Below are positions 22,141-33,412 of a stretch of DNA of 64,000 nt, one piece after another (the first letter of the stretch is position 1; every line of letters starts with the position of its first letter). A program made the translations under genes and the position numbers. The notes beneath the pieces are model-generated. The model was given only the letters and a program-made list of their open reading frames with translations. It had not been told where the DNA came from and searched no databases. Origin of the DNA: Hermatobates lingyangjiaoensis (Eukaryota; Arthropoda; Insecta; Hemiptera; Hermatobatidae); NCBI GenBank assembly GCA_026182355.1, contig JAPFBL010000375.1, positions 204,501-268,500 on the forward strand. The letters run 5' to 3'.

Positions 22141-22736
22141 TGGTAGCATAAATGTATGTTTTTTGAAATACGAGAATTTCTAAGCACCTCTTAAAAAGTT
22201 AATTACATTTAGTTTATCATCTCCAAATTAAGTTAAGTAAACAATTAAGTTAAATGAAGTTATAAAATGATCTCCAGTAGGTAATTCTTAAAATAAACTT
22301 CTTGTAATGTTGAAAATATAGCATTAAATAACTTAAGGTAATTTTTTTTAGTAATAATATTTTATTTATTATACTAATATTGCCATATTGTTAAGAAAAT
22401 ATTTTTCTTTCTTAATTTAGATATATTCAAAGTATTCTATAAGAAGGGTTAATATGCTGTTTTATATTAAAATATTATATAAAATATTATTTAAAGTTTA
22501 ATTTTATGCTGTCTACTAATAGAAATTGTTTGCTGGTTACAAATATTAATGAGGTCAGCAGTTTTTAGGCAAAATCGGCCATTTCGACTAAGCATGATGT
22601 AAGCAAACTGTAATGTAATAAATCACAGAGCATTACGATTAATATTAAATTAATTTAAAAACTGTTTCCACTTTAATTTTCATGATAGTAAAGCTAACAT
22701 CTCTGTACTGAAGTCTATCACATATGTACTATAATA
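22141..22736. other. Unannotated AT-rich stretch
   Basis: No gene or repeat is recognised. Confidence 0.5.
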
Positions 22737-22995
22737 TGAGCCGCTTATTTTGAAAGTGGCCTAATTCCATTTATGTTAAAATCGAGATATTTAAGGGTTT
22801 GCGTTTTACAAAATTTAAAAATATTGTCATTTTATTTATCAACTAATTTTTGTTATAAAAAAACTTAGTAATTTTAAATAAATTTTGTACAATTTGCTGC
22901 AAAAGGTAAAGATAACGTAAAAATGTAATTATTTAAATAGCTAGCTAAATTTTTTTGGAAAATGAAATTAGACCACTTTCAAAATAAACGGCTCA
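22737..22995. mobile_element. MITE with 35-bp terminal inverted repeats
   Basis: The left end TGAGCCGCTTATTTTGAAAG and the right end (same sequence inverted, with GTTTATTTTG) match over about 35 bp. TA lies outside each end (22735-22736 and 22996-22997). At 259 bp it has no coding capacity. The family is not identified. Confidence 0.8.
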
Positions 22996-23322
22996 TATAT
23001 AGAAACTTAATATTGCAGGAGAAAGCAGGTTTTTAATTAACTCTTTTGAAGTACTACATAGTATATTAGTATAAAAATTATTCCATGAGATAGTGTAAAT
23101 ATATTAGGGAAGCATGTAAATATACTATGAATGTCGTATTCAAAAAATCACATTAATACTTTTAAAACAGACACATATACATAACATGCACACACTTTCG
23201 TAGTACACAATACTTTCATACACAATTGTACTCATATACGACACACAAAACATATCACCACATGAAACATAAATGCAATACATAACAAAATCACATCCCT
23301 GCATACACCTCTCACTCTTTCT
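22996..23322. other. Unannotated AT-rich stretch
   Basis: Loose ACACATAC-type words lie near 23165-23230. No genes. Confidence 0.5.
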
Positions 23323-23325
23323 TTG

Positions 23326-23414
<89 letters not shown>

Positions 23415-23415
23415 A
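23323..23415. repeat. Compound microsatellite (TC)n(AC)n(TA)n
   Basis: About nine TC, then nearly thirty AC, then seven TA units lie without a break. Frames reading CVCVCV through it are artefacts. Confidence 0.95.
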
Positions 23416-23423
23416 TTAAAGTT

Positions 23424-23510
23424 ACAGCTGGAGAACACAAGAAAAAGGAGTAACACTCACGAATCTCGATAATTTCGGCGTCTTGCCGTCTTCAGGAGAG
23501 AAGAAAGAAA
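23424..23510 (-). repeat. Single hammerhead arm, family I
   Basis: The minus strand reads CTGAAGA, then CGGC and GCCG around a five-base loop, then GAAATTATCGAGA. Stem I can form between CTCTC before the box and GAG after it. It abuts the compound microsatellite. Confidence 0.5.
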
Positions 23511-23940
23511 GAAAATAAAAGGAGAAAGAATGAAGGAACGGAGACGTAAATGCTTCCACTGGCCGATGTAAACAACGATTCAATGACACGCAGTGCAGCC
23601 ACCTTACCAACGTGGACCAGTTTAGGCTGTGAGTAAGTAAAATTATAAAAGTGATATTTAAGTAAAAGGGAGGAGAAAAGTAAAAAAGAGAAAGGAAAGG
23701 GAAAAAACATAAAACTAAAATTAAACGAGGAAGAGGGGAAAAAAATCATCTGATTAAATTTAGACCAGGGGAATTTCTTGCACCCAATCACCAAATGAAG
23801 GCTTCCTCAGAAGCCCTTAGAGTGGTCTGGGTGTCATCATTTAAGAGTTTCCTTAATACTTTAACCCTGAAGCAATCGTTGAAGGGAAGGTTATGAGATT
23901 GGCGTGGATGGCAACAGGCCACCAATATAATATATATATA
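23511..23940. other. Unannotated stretch, purine-rich on the plus strand
   Basis: Long GAGAAAGGAAAGG-like runs at 23640-23740 give apparent Ser/Phe-rich frames on the minus strand. Nothing is recognised. Confidence 0.5.
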
Positions 23941-24130
23941 TATACTTTTTCGTTGGAAATACGATTACAAATATAGTTCAATGTGGACTATATATGGGCC
24001 CAACAGTCTCTGAACCAGTTCGCTTGGTTTCTCTCTCTTATCTCTCTTGAAGACGGTTCAAACCAAAAATTAGAGACTGTAAGTGTGTACTTTTAATTTC
24101 TCTATGTTTCTTTTCCTGCAATGAACTATA
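23941..24130. repeat. Fold-back remnant, family F
   Basis: The right arm carries TCTCTTGAAGACGGTTCAAA and AAAATTAGAGACTG in plus orientation. The left arm is reduced to CGTTGGAAATACGATTACAA and TAGTTCAATGT. CTTGAAGA replaces CTGAAGA. Confidence 0.6.
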
Positions 24131-24199
24131 TATATGTATATATATAGCAATATATATATATATCACATGTATAACAAAACAATGTATTTGTTTTCACTA

Positions 24200-24320
24200 C
24201 TTATGTCGTCATCAAATTGCTTTTAGCCTTCAAAATGCCAAACAGTTCTTGGTGAAACATCGGCGTATAAACAAGAGTGTTATTTCTTTGGAACAAAAAT
24301 ACTCAAGAAACCTATAATGG
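24200..24320 (+). repeat. Single arm of family N
   Basis: It reads CCTTCAAAATGCCAAACAGT, then GGTGAAACATCGGC. It corresponds to the arms at 7110-7405. Confidence 0.5.
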
Positions 24321-24597
24321 AAGTATTTAAATGGAATCTCATGGAATCTCCGTTTTAAAACGGAGATATTAATTAATATTTAAAAAAAAACAAACATATT
24401 AATAAGTAATAGTTTTTAAAACTTTCAGAAGCAGAAATAATTCAAGGCCAAGGAGCAGTCATTGTCAGTTGTAATTGGTTACAGTGAATGACCACGGCAA
24501 CTTATAAGTAGTTTGGAGTAGGTAGCGGGTTATCATGTAATCCAAATCCAGAAAACATCTATTGTTAAATTTCCGACCATCAACTGTATATATATAA

Positions 24598-24770
24598 CAT
24601 AAAAAGGATAAATCGGGATGCGGTCAGTTTCTTCCACTTACAATCAAACTCTCATTGCCGACGTTTGGATTTTATTCAAAATCTTTTTCAAATGCCTACA
24701 ATAGAAAGGAAATTAAGAACTTATATATGTACATTTTTAACACAAACAAAAAGAAGTACATTATGAAAAA
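24598..24770 (-). repeat. Single arm of the family D group
   Basis: It starts AAAAAGGATAAATCGGGATG and holds CTCTCATTGCCGACGTTTGG. It is related to the arms at 33405-33765 and 38301-38395. Confidence 0.6.
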
Positions 24771-25060
24771 TTAAATACAATCATGAGTATTAGGATAGCA
24801 ATAAACATAAAATAAAAAGAAGAAACCTATCTAGAAAAAATTACATTGAACTTACAAAAATAGGAATATTTAAAAATGAACAAACTATTACAAATTACAT
24901 TACTATCTTTTAATATTTGAAAATGAGCAAATTGTTTTCTATGTGTTGTCCGGGGAAAGAATTATGATTCTTTAAAATTGTGACCAATAGGAGAGCAGAG
25001 TTTGTTGGGCCATGAGTGCGGTCCCAGTTACCTGCTGCCTAGCAAAGCCTTTGTTATTCT

Positions 25061-25281
25061 GCCAATTGGTATATAGGTTGCACAGTCCCTCTGTGAAATA
25101 AGATTATTGGCAGAATACATGAGCCTCACTTTGCAGTGAACTCCTGTTCCCTTCCATGCGTGCGGTCCCAGTTACCCACAAAAATCAGAAATAGAAAGGG
25201 AACAGGAGTTCACTGCAAAGTGAGGCTCATGTTTTCTGCCAGTAATCTTATTTCACAGAGGGACTGTGCAACCTCTATACG

Positions 25282-25285
<4 letters not shown>
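25061..25285. repeat. Fold-back without a visible ribozyme
   Basis: The left arm (25061-25160) and right arm (25195-25285) are inverted copies, sharing GCAGTGAACTCCTGTTCCC and GTTGCACAGTCCCTCTGTG. The word GTGCGGTCCCAGTTACC occurs in direct orientation near 25016 and again near 25160. No hammerhead boxes are present. Confidence 0.75.
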
Positions 25286-25333
<48 letters not shown>

Positions 25334-25336
25334 ATG
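25284..25336. repeat. (TA)n microsatellite
   Basis: A long TA tract separates two fold-back elements. Confidence 0.95.
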
Positions 25337-25337
25337 G

Positions 25338-25670
25338 TTAAATAACGCCCCATATTTGGCTTGTATCTGTTTCTTACACAATTACTCCAGTTTCCGAAAT
25401 TCCTTCATCGTCTCTTCATTAAAACTATAAAGCTTATCCCAGTATTGCTAGTCGACATGTTTCGAATGTACCACATTCACCATCAGGACAATAATGATAA
25501 TTATTCTCATTATTGTCCTGATGGTGAATGTGGTACATTCGAAACATGTCGACTAGCAATATTGGGATAAGCTTTATAGTTTTAATGAAGAGACGATGAA
25601 GGAATTTCGGAAACTGGAGTAATTGTGTAAGAAACAGATACAAGCCAAATATGGGGCGTTATTTAACGAT
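25338..25670. repeat. Near-perfect 330-bp palindrome with hammerhead arms
   Basis: The left arm (about 25340-25496) and right arm (about 25505-25665) differ at only a handful of bases, so this is a recent fold-back. It is bordered by (TA)n on the left. Both strands encode the same 69-residue frame because the element is palindromic. The frame is not a gene. Confidence 0.9.
25515..25553 (+). ncRNA. Hammerhead-like motif with an A-to-G change in the core
   Basis: CTGATGG is at 25518-25524, where consensus has CTGATGA. Stem II is GAATGT (25526-25531) with ACATTC (25535-25540). GAAA is at 25541-25544 and stem III is the palindrome ACATGT (25544-25549). Predicted cleavage is after C25550. Stem I pairs GTC (25515-25517) with GAC (25551-25553). 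All else fits; the box change probably cripples catalysis. Confidence 0.6.
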
Positions 25671-25682
25671 ATACTCGTACTC

Positions 25683-25780
25683 GTATGTTTAAATGAAGGA
25701 CTGCTTCCAACTTTTACAAATATATATATATATATATATATATATTGATAAATTTTGGTAGCAGTCCTTTCTGTAAACAC
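25683..25780. repeat. Small fold-back around a (TA)n tract
   Basis: GTTTAAATGAAGGACTGCTTCC on the left pairs imperfectly with AGCAGTCCTTTCTGTAAAC on the right, with (TA)n between (25719-25746). Confidence 0.6.
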
Positions 25781-27158
25781 AGGAAAAACTCTATTCAGAA
25801 AACTTGAGAAACTTATTAAGAAGCAAGTTTCAGCAAAATATGGTCATATTTTTAACTATATATACATATATATATATTTTCCTTTCTTTTCTATACATAA
25901 AGGAAATTGATTGCAAAAAATACTATATAAATGATAGTAACTAGATTATCCAGTACTGGTTCTTTAATTAGTACTGGCTGTTAAGAACAGTGATTTGATG
26001 TGGAAATCATAAGGTCGTGAGGCTGAGTGCACCACCTGGACCAGAATGATCTCATAAATCACTGCTGATGTCGTCAAAACTAAGGGGCCAGCCCCCTTAA
26101 TCAGCTGCTTCTCATTGTCATAAGAATGGATTACGAACTTCTATAGCTTCATTCAAGTCTGCATATCGTTTCGATGACTTGCCTTACATTTAAACTTAAC
26201 TTCAATTCTCTGCAATCCTATATGTATTGTTTACATACCTTAACTATATCTATATTTTTGAAAATTACTTTCTTCTAATTATTTTATTTTCTTTTAATTT
26301 TGAATTTTTTTAGTCGACGATTTATTAAAAACTACAAATACAATCTTCTTTATTACACCATAATATACATAATTTAATGAAAATTGCTATTAGAATTGAT
26401 TTGGCATTGATATTTAACTTAATAAGATTAGAAATATTCGTTCATATTTCTAATTTATAATAATTTAGAAATGCTTTAGCTAAGATTTATTTTCAAGCAA
26501 AGACGACACTAAAACAAAAAGAACAAAAATCATAGATGAACGGTAGGTTTATATTATTTATTTGCAAAATATTTTCATAGACTAGAGTTTGTTTCTGAAA
26601 TGATATTAGGATCTACTGTCTGTTGGGTGACCAATTTTTGGGTGAAATTTTTGGACTACTGTTTTTTAAATTATTCTTAGAGCAAAACTATACCATTAAA
26701 AAAATTAACTGATTTAAAATGTCAGTACTGCTAAAAGAGCTTCAGATGGTGGTCATTCAGGGACAAAACTTCTTTGTCATGGATACTCAGTCATTCTTTT
26801 GGTGGCAAGACTACTGTCTGATACTCTGACACAAAAATAAAGAACCATACTCTAAAATATGAGACAACAATCTTAAAACATTTCAGTATAGCACAATTCT
26901 TTATAATAAATGACAACTACGTAAGCCTGGTGCGTTGTATTACCTATACAACTTAGTAATATCACTCTTTACGTGAAACAAATAACTGATTTCAGTTATG
27001 AATAATTCAAAGTTGTATTATTATTTCTATATTATATAAAACTAGTGAGTTAGAGAAATATGTTAGGATGACTTTAATAAAGGCAAGATATTGTCTAATC
27101 TTATCTAATGACAAAGGATTAGGGGCCATGTGTGGAGCCTCTGCTGCAGAACCCAGTC
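25781..27158. other. Unannotated AT-rich stretch
   Basis: A GC-richer patch at 26000-26130 has no recognisable content. No genes. Confidence 0.5.
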
Positions 27159-27172
27159 ACATGTGACATGTG

Positions 27173-27749
27173 ACTACGGTTTATACAAAAACCGACATTT
27201 TAGAAATCCGGCTTTCGAAAAGTAATTTTTCCAGATTTCGAATTTTTATAAAAAAAATTTAGAGTGATTAAAAGCAGTTTTTAACTAAAATTATTTACTG
27301 TTCAATTTTATTGATAGTAATTTTTTTTTATGCAATTTAGTAGAACAAAAAATAATAGTTGACCAGGATTAAATAACTTTAAAAACAATTATTCGTTGTT
27401 TATGAATAATTTTCACATATAAGTATGTTAATATTTTTATAATAGTGAAACGACTTATTCAGCAAAGAGTTCCAATAAATAAAAACAATATATTTTCATA
27501 TTTTTATAATAACCATATTATATTTATAATAACTATATTATTAAATCGGACCGATATGATTCCAAGAACCAAACCGCTTGCAACAGTGTTTTCATCAATC
27601 TGGTACTTTTGGCTACATTTGTCATTTTCAAAATTTTTTTTTAAGTGTTATTCATACATTGAAAACCGATATTTTCTACTAAAAAACCGGTTTTCAAATT
27701 TCATAATTTTCTCCAGAAAAAAACCGGTTTTTAAAAACCGACAAACCCT
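27173..27749. mobile_element. 577-bp insertion flanked by a 14-bp direct repeat
   Basis: ACATGTGACATGTG occurs at 27159-27172 and 27750-27763. The insertion has AAAAACCGAC near both ends in the same orientation and several AAACCGG words near the right end. No transposase is visible and I do not recognise the family. A 127-residue frame inside has no domain I can name. Confidence 0.6.
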
Positions 27750-27763
27750 ACATGTGACATGTG

Positions 27764-28576
27764 CCTGGAGAATCCTCGCTGTAATAACTCCTACCGCCAC
27801 ATACTTCTTTACAAGTGAACTCAGTTAAGCACCAGTTATATTAAGCATTTGTACTTATCACGTGATATCGCTTTCCAGATATCGTGTATGTTTCTACAAT
27901 ATATGTTCCTCTTCTTATCTTTTATCATCGTTTATCTTCTCTTACTATTACTCACTTCCTTTCTCTCTCTACCCATATCAGACGCAAAAACACAGAAACA
28001 AAACCTAGAACAATATCATATATTTTACTATTATAAATATACTCGTGCATGATAACATAAATCAAAGATATAATTATTGACAATATAATACATCTATATA
28101 GAGCCTAAATATAGAACATTATATGGAGAATGAGTCGAGATAATTTTTTTCAAAATTATTTAAATTATTATTATTCTATTAAATAATTATTATAAATATA
28201 TATGCAACAAACAACATACATGATTCTGTAATCAAGAAAATCTCCTGATTTTCTTATATAAGAAATTTTCTATTTCTTATAATAGAAAATTACATCTATC
28301 TATGTAATCAAGAAAATCAGTATCAATATAAAAGTGAAACGTCCAATGATTTTCAATTACCAATCATCAAAGGATCCTTTTCCTTAATGACTCGTAATTA
28401 AAAAGCTTTACAATGTTTTCACTTCTCCCTTTTAATCAACTATGGTAATTAATTAAAAAAGTGTTTCTCTCTTATTCCATTTGTTTTTTTATGTAACAGT
28501 TGAGAAATGATGTTACAATATTTACTTTTGTGACATTTAGCATAATTAACTGAAACACATATATAAAGTAATATAA
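27764..28576. other. Unannotated AT-rich stretch
   Basis: Short repeated words (AATCAAGAAAATC, near 28230 and 28308) are the only structure seen. Confidence 0.5.
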
Positions 28577-28665
28577 AAAGATTTCACACAAACACGTGAA
28601 ATAATAATCAATGATCAAACCACAGTGTGAAATGGGAAAACAAGACTAAGTTATTTCAATCGTAT
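28577..28665 (-). repeat. Partial family A arm
   Basis: It begins with the terminal hairpin segment TTTCACACAAACACGTGAAA and continues to GGGAAAACAAGACTAAG, then breaks off before the ribozyme box. Confidence 0.65.
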
Positions 28666-28999
28666 CGACAGTAAGACCTCGTTTACTATCAAAGGTTCCA
28701 GTTACCACTACTTATATTATAACAGGTCATATCAAACAAACCCTGGTAATAAAACAGTCGAATATTGCAATATCGACTAAAGAAAGCTGTTATATAAAAT
28801 ATCCTTGAAAATGTTTGATGATGACCATAAACATGTTGGATTACAGAAATAAAAATTTTGGTGAACTTATATATATGGTTCATTATGGAAGTCATATGTG
28901 AGAAGATTGGAATAATCAATCAGGAAAGGTATAAAACTAGTGATAAGCATATATATATAATATATAAGTGATAAACGAAATGCGATCCAAAAGGACTGA
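28666..28999. other. Unannotated AT-rich stretch
   Basis: Nothing recognised. Confidence 0.5.
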
Positions 29000-29183
29000 T
29001 AACACTTAAAATAAATTGTGACACATAGAAAGATACGTAACAAAGGACTTACGACAGTTGAGTGTCGTCCCTCCGTCAATTCACTTCTTCTCCTGAGGAC
29101 GACCGCCATAACGGTCGAAATATTGAAAAGTGGGTCCTTCGTTACGTTTCTTTCTATGTGTCAGAGTTTATTTTAAGTATATA
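29000..29183. repeat. Hammerhead fold-back, family E
   Basis: The left arm (29004-29050) and right arm (29130-29178) are inverted copies, containing ACACATAGAAAGATACGTAA and the complementary GTTACGTTTCTTTCTATGTG. The right half carries an intact ribozyme. (TA)n follows. Confidence 0.75.
29082..29132 (+). ncRNA. Hammerhead ribozyme motif, family E, intact core
   Basis: CTGAGGA is at 29093-29099. One C precedes stem II, GACCG (29101-29105) with CGGTC (29112-29116). GAAA is at 29117-29120, stem III is the palindrome ATAT (29120-29123) and predicted cleavage is after T29124. Stem I pairs TC (29091-29092) with GA (29125-29126). Beyond an internal loop, CACTT (29082-29086) pairs with AAGTG (29128-29132). 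Internal loops of this kind let stem I touch stem II in natural hammerheads. Confidence 0.75.
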
Positions 29184-29201
29184 TATATATATATATATAT
29201 A

Positions 29202-29579
29202 CAGTCGATTCCGGTTAATTGGGACACATCGGGACCGAGGCGTTTTGTCCCAATTAAGTGGCTGTCCCAATTAAACGAAGTTCACTTTTTTTTTTGGAAA
29301 TTCATTTGATTGGTTTTAGTAACAATGCCATTAATCATTGGAAGGGGGGGGGGGGGGGGTGTTTGTTTTGCCGCTGCACTGGCTCGGTTAAACCGGAACT
29401 CAGTTAAAACATACTCAGTTAATCAGGACTCTACTGTACTAAAATCTTAAATTTATTGTCCCAATTAAGCGGAATGTTGTCCCAATTAAACATACAAATT
29501 TACGATTGTAGTTCATAGTTTGGTTTCCGTTCTTTGAGATTTGTCCCAAATAAGCGGCTGTCCAAATAAGCGGAATCCA

Positions 29580-29582
<3 letters not shown>
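29202..29582. mobile_element. Non-autonomous Tc1/mariner-type element inside (TA)n
   Basis: The ends are CAGTCGATTCCGGTTAATTG on the left and, read inward from the right, CAGTGGATTCCGCTTATTTG. TA flanks both (29200-29201 and 29583-29584). The element sits in a TA tract, its natural target. Inside are several TGTCCCAATTAAG words and a run of about 17 G near 29343. It has no coding capacity. Confidence 0.85.

Positions 29583-29626
<44 letters not shown>
29583..29626. repeat. (TA)n microsatellite
   Basis: The right part of the TA tract split by the preceding element. Confidence 0.95.
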
Positions 29627-29630
<4 letters not shown>

Positions 29631-31305
29631 TATATTATATGTATTTCGTGTTATTTATATACAGTGAAAAGCCGAATGTAAGTTACATTTTAATGCCTGA
29701 ACGTGAAATGAATAAGTTTTAAGTTTTATATAGACAAAACCTGTATAGATATACATACGGGTATTTTTAGATTGTTGGTTGTTTTTATTCGCGTTTCAAA
29801 TTTGAATTGCGTGTATCATAAAAAATTATATAGGAAAGACGAAGCATTATGCAGATAAGACGTGCATCTATACGAGTTAGCAGACGTCGTCTATATGTGG
29901 AAGTGACGGGCGATTGGTAATCCCGTGCACTAATGGCCTGGTGAGACCTTGACAACGAGAGACCAGCAGGCAGCGGCAGGCTACTGGCATGCGCCGCGAA
30001 CATCGCGTCAGTCGAATTGTAGCCCTCAGTGACAAACCTGTCGAAATCACACTCAACACGTCCAACCGCCTGCGAATATCAACAAAAATACTAAATGCCG
30101 CATATCAGTGCCACATTTACCAATCAGAGCATGAGAAGGCATTAAAGTTTGGTTTCTTAAAAAAATAAAAAAAAGCATACCTCAAAACTTTCTTTCAAGA
30201 CCAGTGTCCACCTTCCTGAGTAGACAAGACAAACCATATTATAACATAGTCATACTATATTATATGACAAACTAAAATATAGCTAATTTTGCCAGTTTAA
30301 CTGGGTTTCTTTGTTTATTATTTGCTACTTCAATAAAGAAACAAAATAGCCAGTTTATAGCTATACTTGAAATGAAAACGTATTATATTCAATATGACTC
30401 ACACTCCAGACAGTATAAGCCAAGGTTGAGACGAAAATAAATTTCAGAGGTAAAATATTACTTCAAACTTCATTTTTATTAATACAAATATAAAAATTTA
30501 AACAAATACAATGTAATTGATATTATTTTGATATCACAATTAATGATCACAATTAACAAATCGTGTTTGATATTAGGAGTTTAATTCATTCAATATTAGG
30601 AGTTTTTATTTAAATAAATAGTTAATATAATCGTAAAATAAACTATGAATTCAATTAATGTGTAGATTGTGCAGAAATATAATATGCTGAGTGAGTGCTA
30701 AATTAGTTAACATATTGCAGACGTCTTCTGAAAATAAAGATAGAATCACTTTGCAGTTTAGAATAAAATAAATCAATGTTTCTGTTAATATGAAGGGACT
30801 ATTACTCGCATGTTTGAAATGATGTAAAGACTTAGTTATGCGATAAATGAATGCATTTGAACACGAGGCAAGCGTAAATGCATAAATCAATTAAACACTG
30901 ACAGAACTGTTTAGCTTCTAGTTTATTTCATGGATATGCGATATAAGAGTGAGGCTTCGCTCCTCAAGCCAATCTCATCTCTTCTTCTGATGATGATAAC
31001 GATTCGTCGAAATATGAGTTGCAGCAGTTATTTGTATAAGCTCAGCTTTAGCACCTCTATGTTAATCCACTTTCATTCCACTCGTTTCATTGCTATCACT
31101 GTGCGACACTTCATCGTATGTCGTACCTTGAACAAATATTGATATGTATATTGCGACGAATTTTGTTCTAGTACAGTGCTACAACTGTACGTTCGTAAGA
31201 ATGATGTAGCACTCTATTTGTAATATTGAAGTAGCACTTGTAATAGCATTCCATATGAACATATATACTATATTAATATGAAACATCAGGACAGGGTCCT
31301 ATTTC
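29627..31305. other. Unannotated stretch
   Basis: A GC-richer block at 29860-30080 has short minus-strand frames without recognisable domains. Near 30994-31020 a plus-strand CTGATGA, then TCGAAATATG, looks like a decayed family E hammerhead. The base at the cleavage site is G, which is not allowed, so I do not call it. No genes. Confidence 0.5.
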
Positions 31306-31472
31306 CTTTCATGTATTTCCTTTCATGTTATTTTCTTGCATGTTATTTCCTTTCCTGTTATTTCCTTTCATGTTATTTCATTTCATGTTATTTCCTTTCA
31401 TGTTATTTCCTTTCATGTTATTCCTTTCATGTTATTTCCTTTCCTGTTATTTCCTTTCATGTTATTTCCTTT
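31306..31472. repeat. Minisatellite, 15-bp unit
   Basis: Eleven or so copies of TTTCATGTTATTTCC with small changes. Plus-strand frames rich in Phe, Cys and Leu are by-products. Confidence 0.95.
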
Positions 31473-31631
31473 TTCTGGTTAAGGACTACCACAGCGTTCT
31501 TACGATCTCCTTCATCCTTCCCCCGAAAAGGAAAAGTGTCCGTTTCCCCGAAGCAGATATCACAACTAGGGTGAGTACCAGTATAGAAGTATTCCCCAAT
31601 ATTACTCCCACTCACTAGTACCTTCTTTTTC

Positions 31632-32174
31632 CGAAAATAAGACACTGTCTTAATTTATTTTTAGGCCAAAATCCGTGCTAGGGCTAATTATCGGTGGAGG
31701 GCTTCAAGTACATTAAGTAGATTTACATATTTTTGTTTAATATTTATTTTTGTACAGAAATTTAAATTAATTCGATTACAGTCATGTCATCTTCTGGAAT
31801 ATCGTCATAAATTATCAAAATTTTGAATTCCGTTCTGATTTTCCTCCAAATCTACTTCTTGTAGGATCATTGGTCTGAATTTCCCATGTCTTGCAATATA
31901 GCTGTCGTTAAATGAATACTTCTTGTCTAACTAGCCTCCTCGAAACGAACTTTAGAGGTAAACAAGGAATTTCTTGGAATATTTTTTTCCATAGAATTCT
32001 CTGAAATATTACCACAGCTAGAGATACCTACTACATTCAACAGTAATTTTTTAACGAATTATATTTTTCACTTTATCTTAACTAGGGCCTATTTTCAAAG
32101 AAGAGTTTATAGTCCAAAACTTCACGAAACTCACGCTAGGACTTATTTTCGGGGGATGTCTTATTTTCTAAAAA
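31632..32174 (+). mobile_element. DNA-transposon-like element containing repeat R5, copy 2
   Basis: It begins AAAATAAGACACTGTCTTAA and ends near GGGGGATGTCTTATTTTC, so its ends are related and palindromic. The inner part 31640-32010 matches 15721-16083 inverted. It has no transposase. Confidence 0.55.
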
Positions 32175-32642
32175 AGACTGTAAGGATGGAAGGTCTAGCT
32201 CCTAATTGGTGGTATGCAGGCACCCAGCCGATAAGATACTGCTTCTCACACAACGACAAACACAAACACAAAAGATCACTTGTGCCTACTCTGCCTGAGG
32301 AAGGAACCACACAGACACTACAAGTATCCTCCACATGCCTAGTCATGAGTGTCAACCTGTAAGAAAGTAAAAGGAGGAAAGGAGATAAACTAAGAAAACG
32401 AAAAACACTCATGGGCTTGGAGCTATAGGAACCATATAACCATCCCATTTGAACAGTAATAAAAACGACATAATAATTGAAAATTACATCATACCCTAAA
32501 AAAATTAATAAATAATATGTCATTATAAATATATGAATAAATAAAGCATAGAACATTCTCTTATCATAGAAACTGCTTGATAAAAATCAGAGAACACTAA
32601 AGGTGTGGAGGTAGAGGAAGGAGTTGCGATGAGACGTGGAGT
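32175..32642. other. Unannotated stretch
   Basis: Two overlapping frames (68 and 131 residues, opposite strands) have no recognisable domains. Confidence 0.45.
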
Positions 32643-32780
32643 ATATATATATATATATATATATTCACTTCTTCTCTGAGGACAACCGCCATTACGGTCA
32701 AAATATTGAAAAGTGAGTCTTTGTTATGTTTCTGTCTATGTGCCACAGTTTATTTTAAGTATATATATATATATATATAA
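32643..32780. repeat. Family E arm between two (TA)n tracts
   Basis: The segment 32664-32758 matches the right half of the 29.1-kb fold-back. Its ribozyme box reads CTGAGGA but the stem II end is GGTCAAAATAT, so the conserved G before AAA is lost or displaced. TA tracts lie on both sides. Confidence 0.7.
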
Positions 32781-32873
32781 CAGATTCTTTAATATATTGA
32801 CCGTTTGATAGAATAGGTGTGTTCTCTAATCGGGGTTCGGTCAATTTTCCAGGATAAAAAATTAAACCCTCGT

Positions 32874-32936
32874 TGAGATTTTATATATTAAAAAGGATCT
32901 AAGTTCGATTAAACATAGAAGTGATATTATTATTTA
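32874..32936 (+). pseudogene. Last residues of a Penelope endonuclease
   Basis: The frame reads EILYIKKDLSSIKHRSDIII and then stops. It matches the end of the endonuclease at 54590-54808 (EMLYIKKDLNSISHRSDI) in the same position relative to repeat R4. A base change creates a stop about a dozen residues early. Confidence 0.75.
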
Positions 32937-33257
32937 AGTAATATTTATTCTGGAGTATTGTGCTGAGTTTTAGTGAAATTTGATTTATTTAGTTCCCTTG
33001 AGTGAACGGTGTTGAGGTTATGTGTAATGTTATCTTATTAGTCTAGTCGAAGGTTTTGTCCGGTTAACATTGTTGTTCCTTTAAATAATGTAAATTTCAT
33101 TTTCTTTGTTAAAAAATTCTTACTTCTGTAAGTAATATTGTTTTATGTATCTCTGAAATATTTCTGCTTGTAATATTCATAAGTTGTAACAATCCATTTT
33201 CATATTGTGTATATGTTTGATGTTTATATGTAATTTCTTATTATCCTTTGTTTGTAG

Positions 33258-33302
33258 GCCTATGAAAAAGGTTTTAAATAAAACCGAAACGTTGGCAACG
33301 GG
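33258..33302 (+). ncRNA. Decayed hammerhead motif, family D
   Basis: Stem I GCC/GGC is kept, as are a long stem II (GGTTTT with AAAACC), GAAA and the ACGT palindrome. The first box reads TATGAAA in place of CTGANGA. Homologous sites at 40.5 and 55.1 kb share this altered box. The intact relative at 46.2 kb has CTGAAGA. Position and layout point to a hammerhead ancestor that has lost its first box. Confidence 0.5.
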
Positions 33303-33353
33303 AGTTTAATTTTTTATCCTGGAAAATTGACCGAACCGCGATTAGAGAACACA

Positions 33354-33406
<53 letters not shown>

Positions 33407-33412
33407 ATATAA
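33354..33412. repeat. (TA)n microsatellite
   Basis: A long TA tract with one TTTATA break joins two family D elements. Confidence 0.95.

Larger units (their letters stand above)
32781..33355 (+). mobile_element. Truncated Penelope-like element, family D, with inverted ends
   Basis: The left end (32781-32873) is an inverted copy of the right end (33298-33355). Both carry AGAATAGGTGTGTTCTCTAA or its complement and CCAGGATAAAAAATTAAA. Between them is the tail of a Penelope protein followed by about 330 bp of 3' sequence. From 32876 to 33313 it matches 54718-55153 closely (repeat R4). Confidence 0.8.

Noticed and set aside
25361..25643. Identical 69-residue frames on opposite strands
   Set aside because: The palindrome makes any frame appear twice. 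There is no domain and no codon signal.
29785..30065. Minus-strand frames of 62-72 residues in a GC-richer patch
   Set aside because: No recognisable domain, and the two frames overlap each other.
30993..31025. Hammerhead candidate with CTGATGA and GAAATAT
   Set aside because: The base at the cleavage position is G, which hammerheads do not tolerate, and stem II does not pair.
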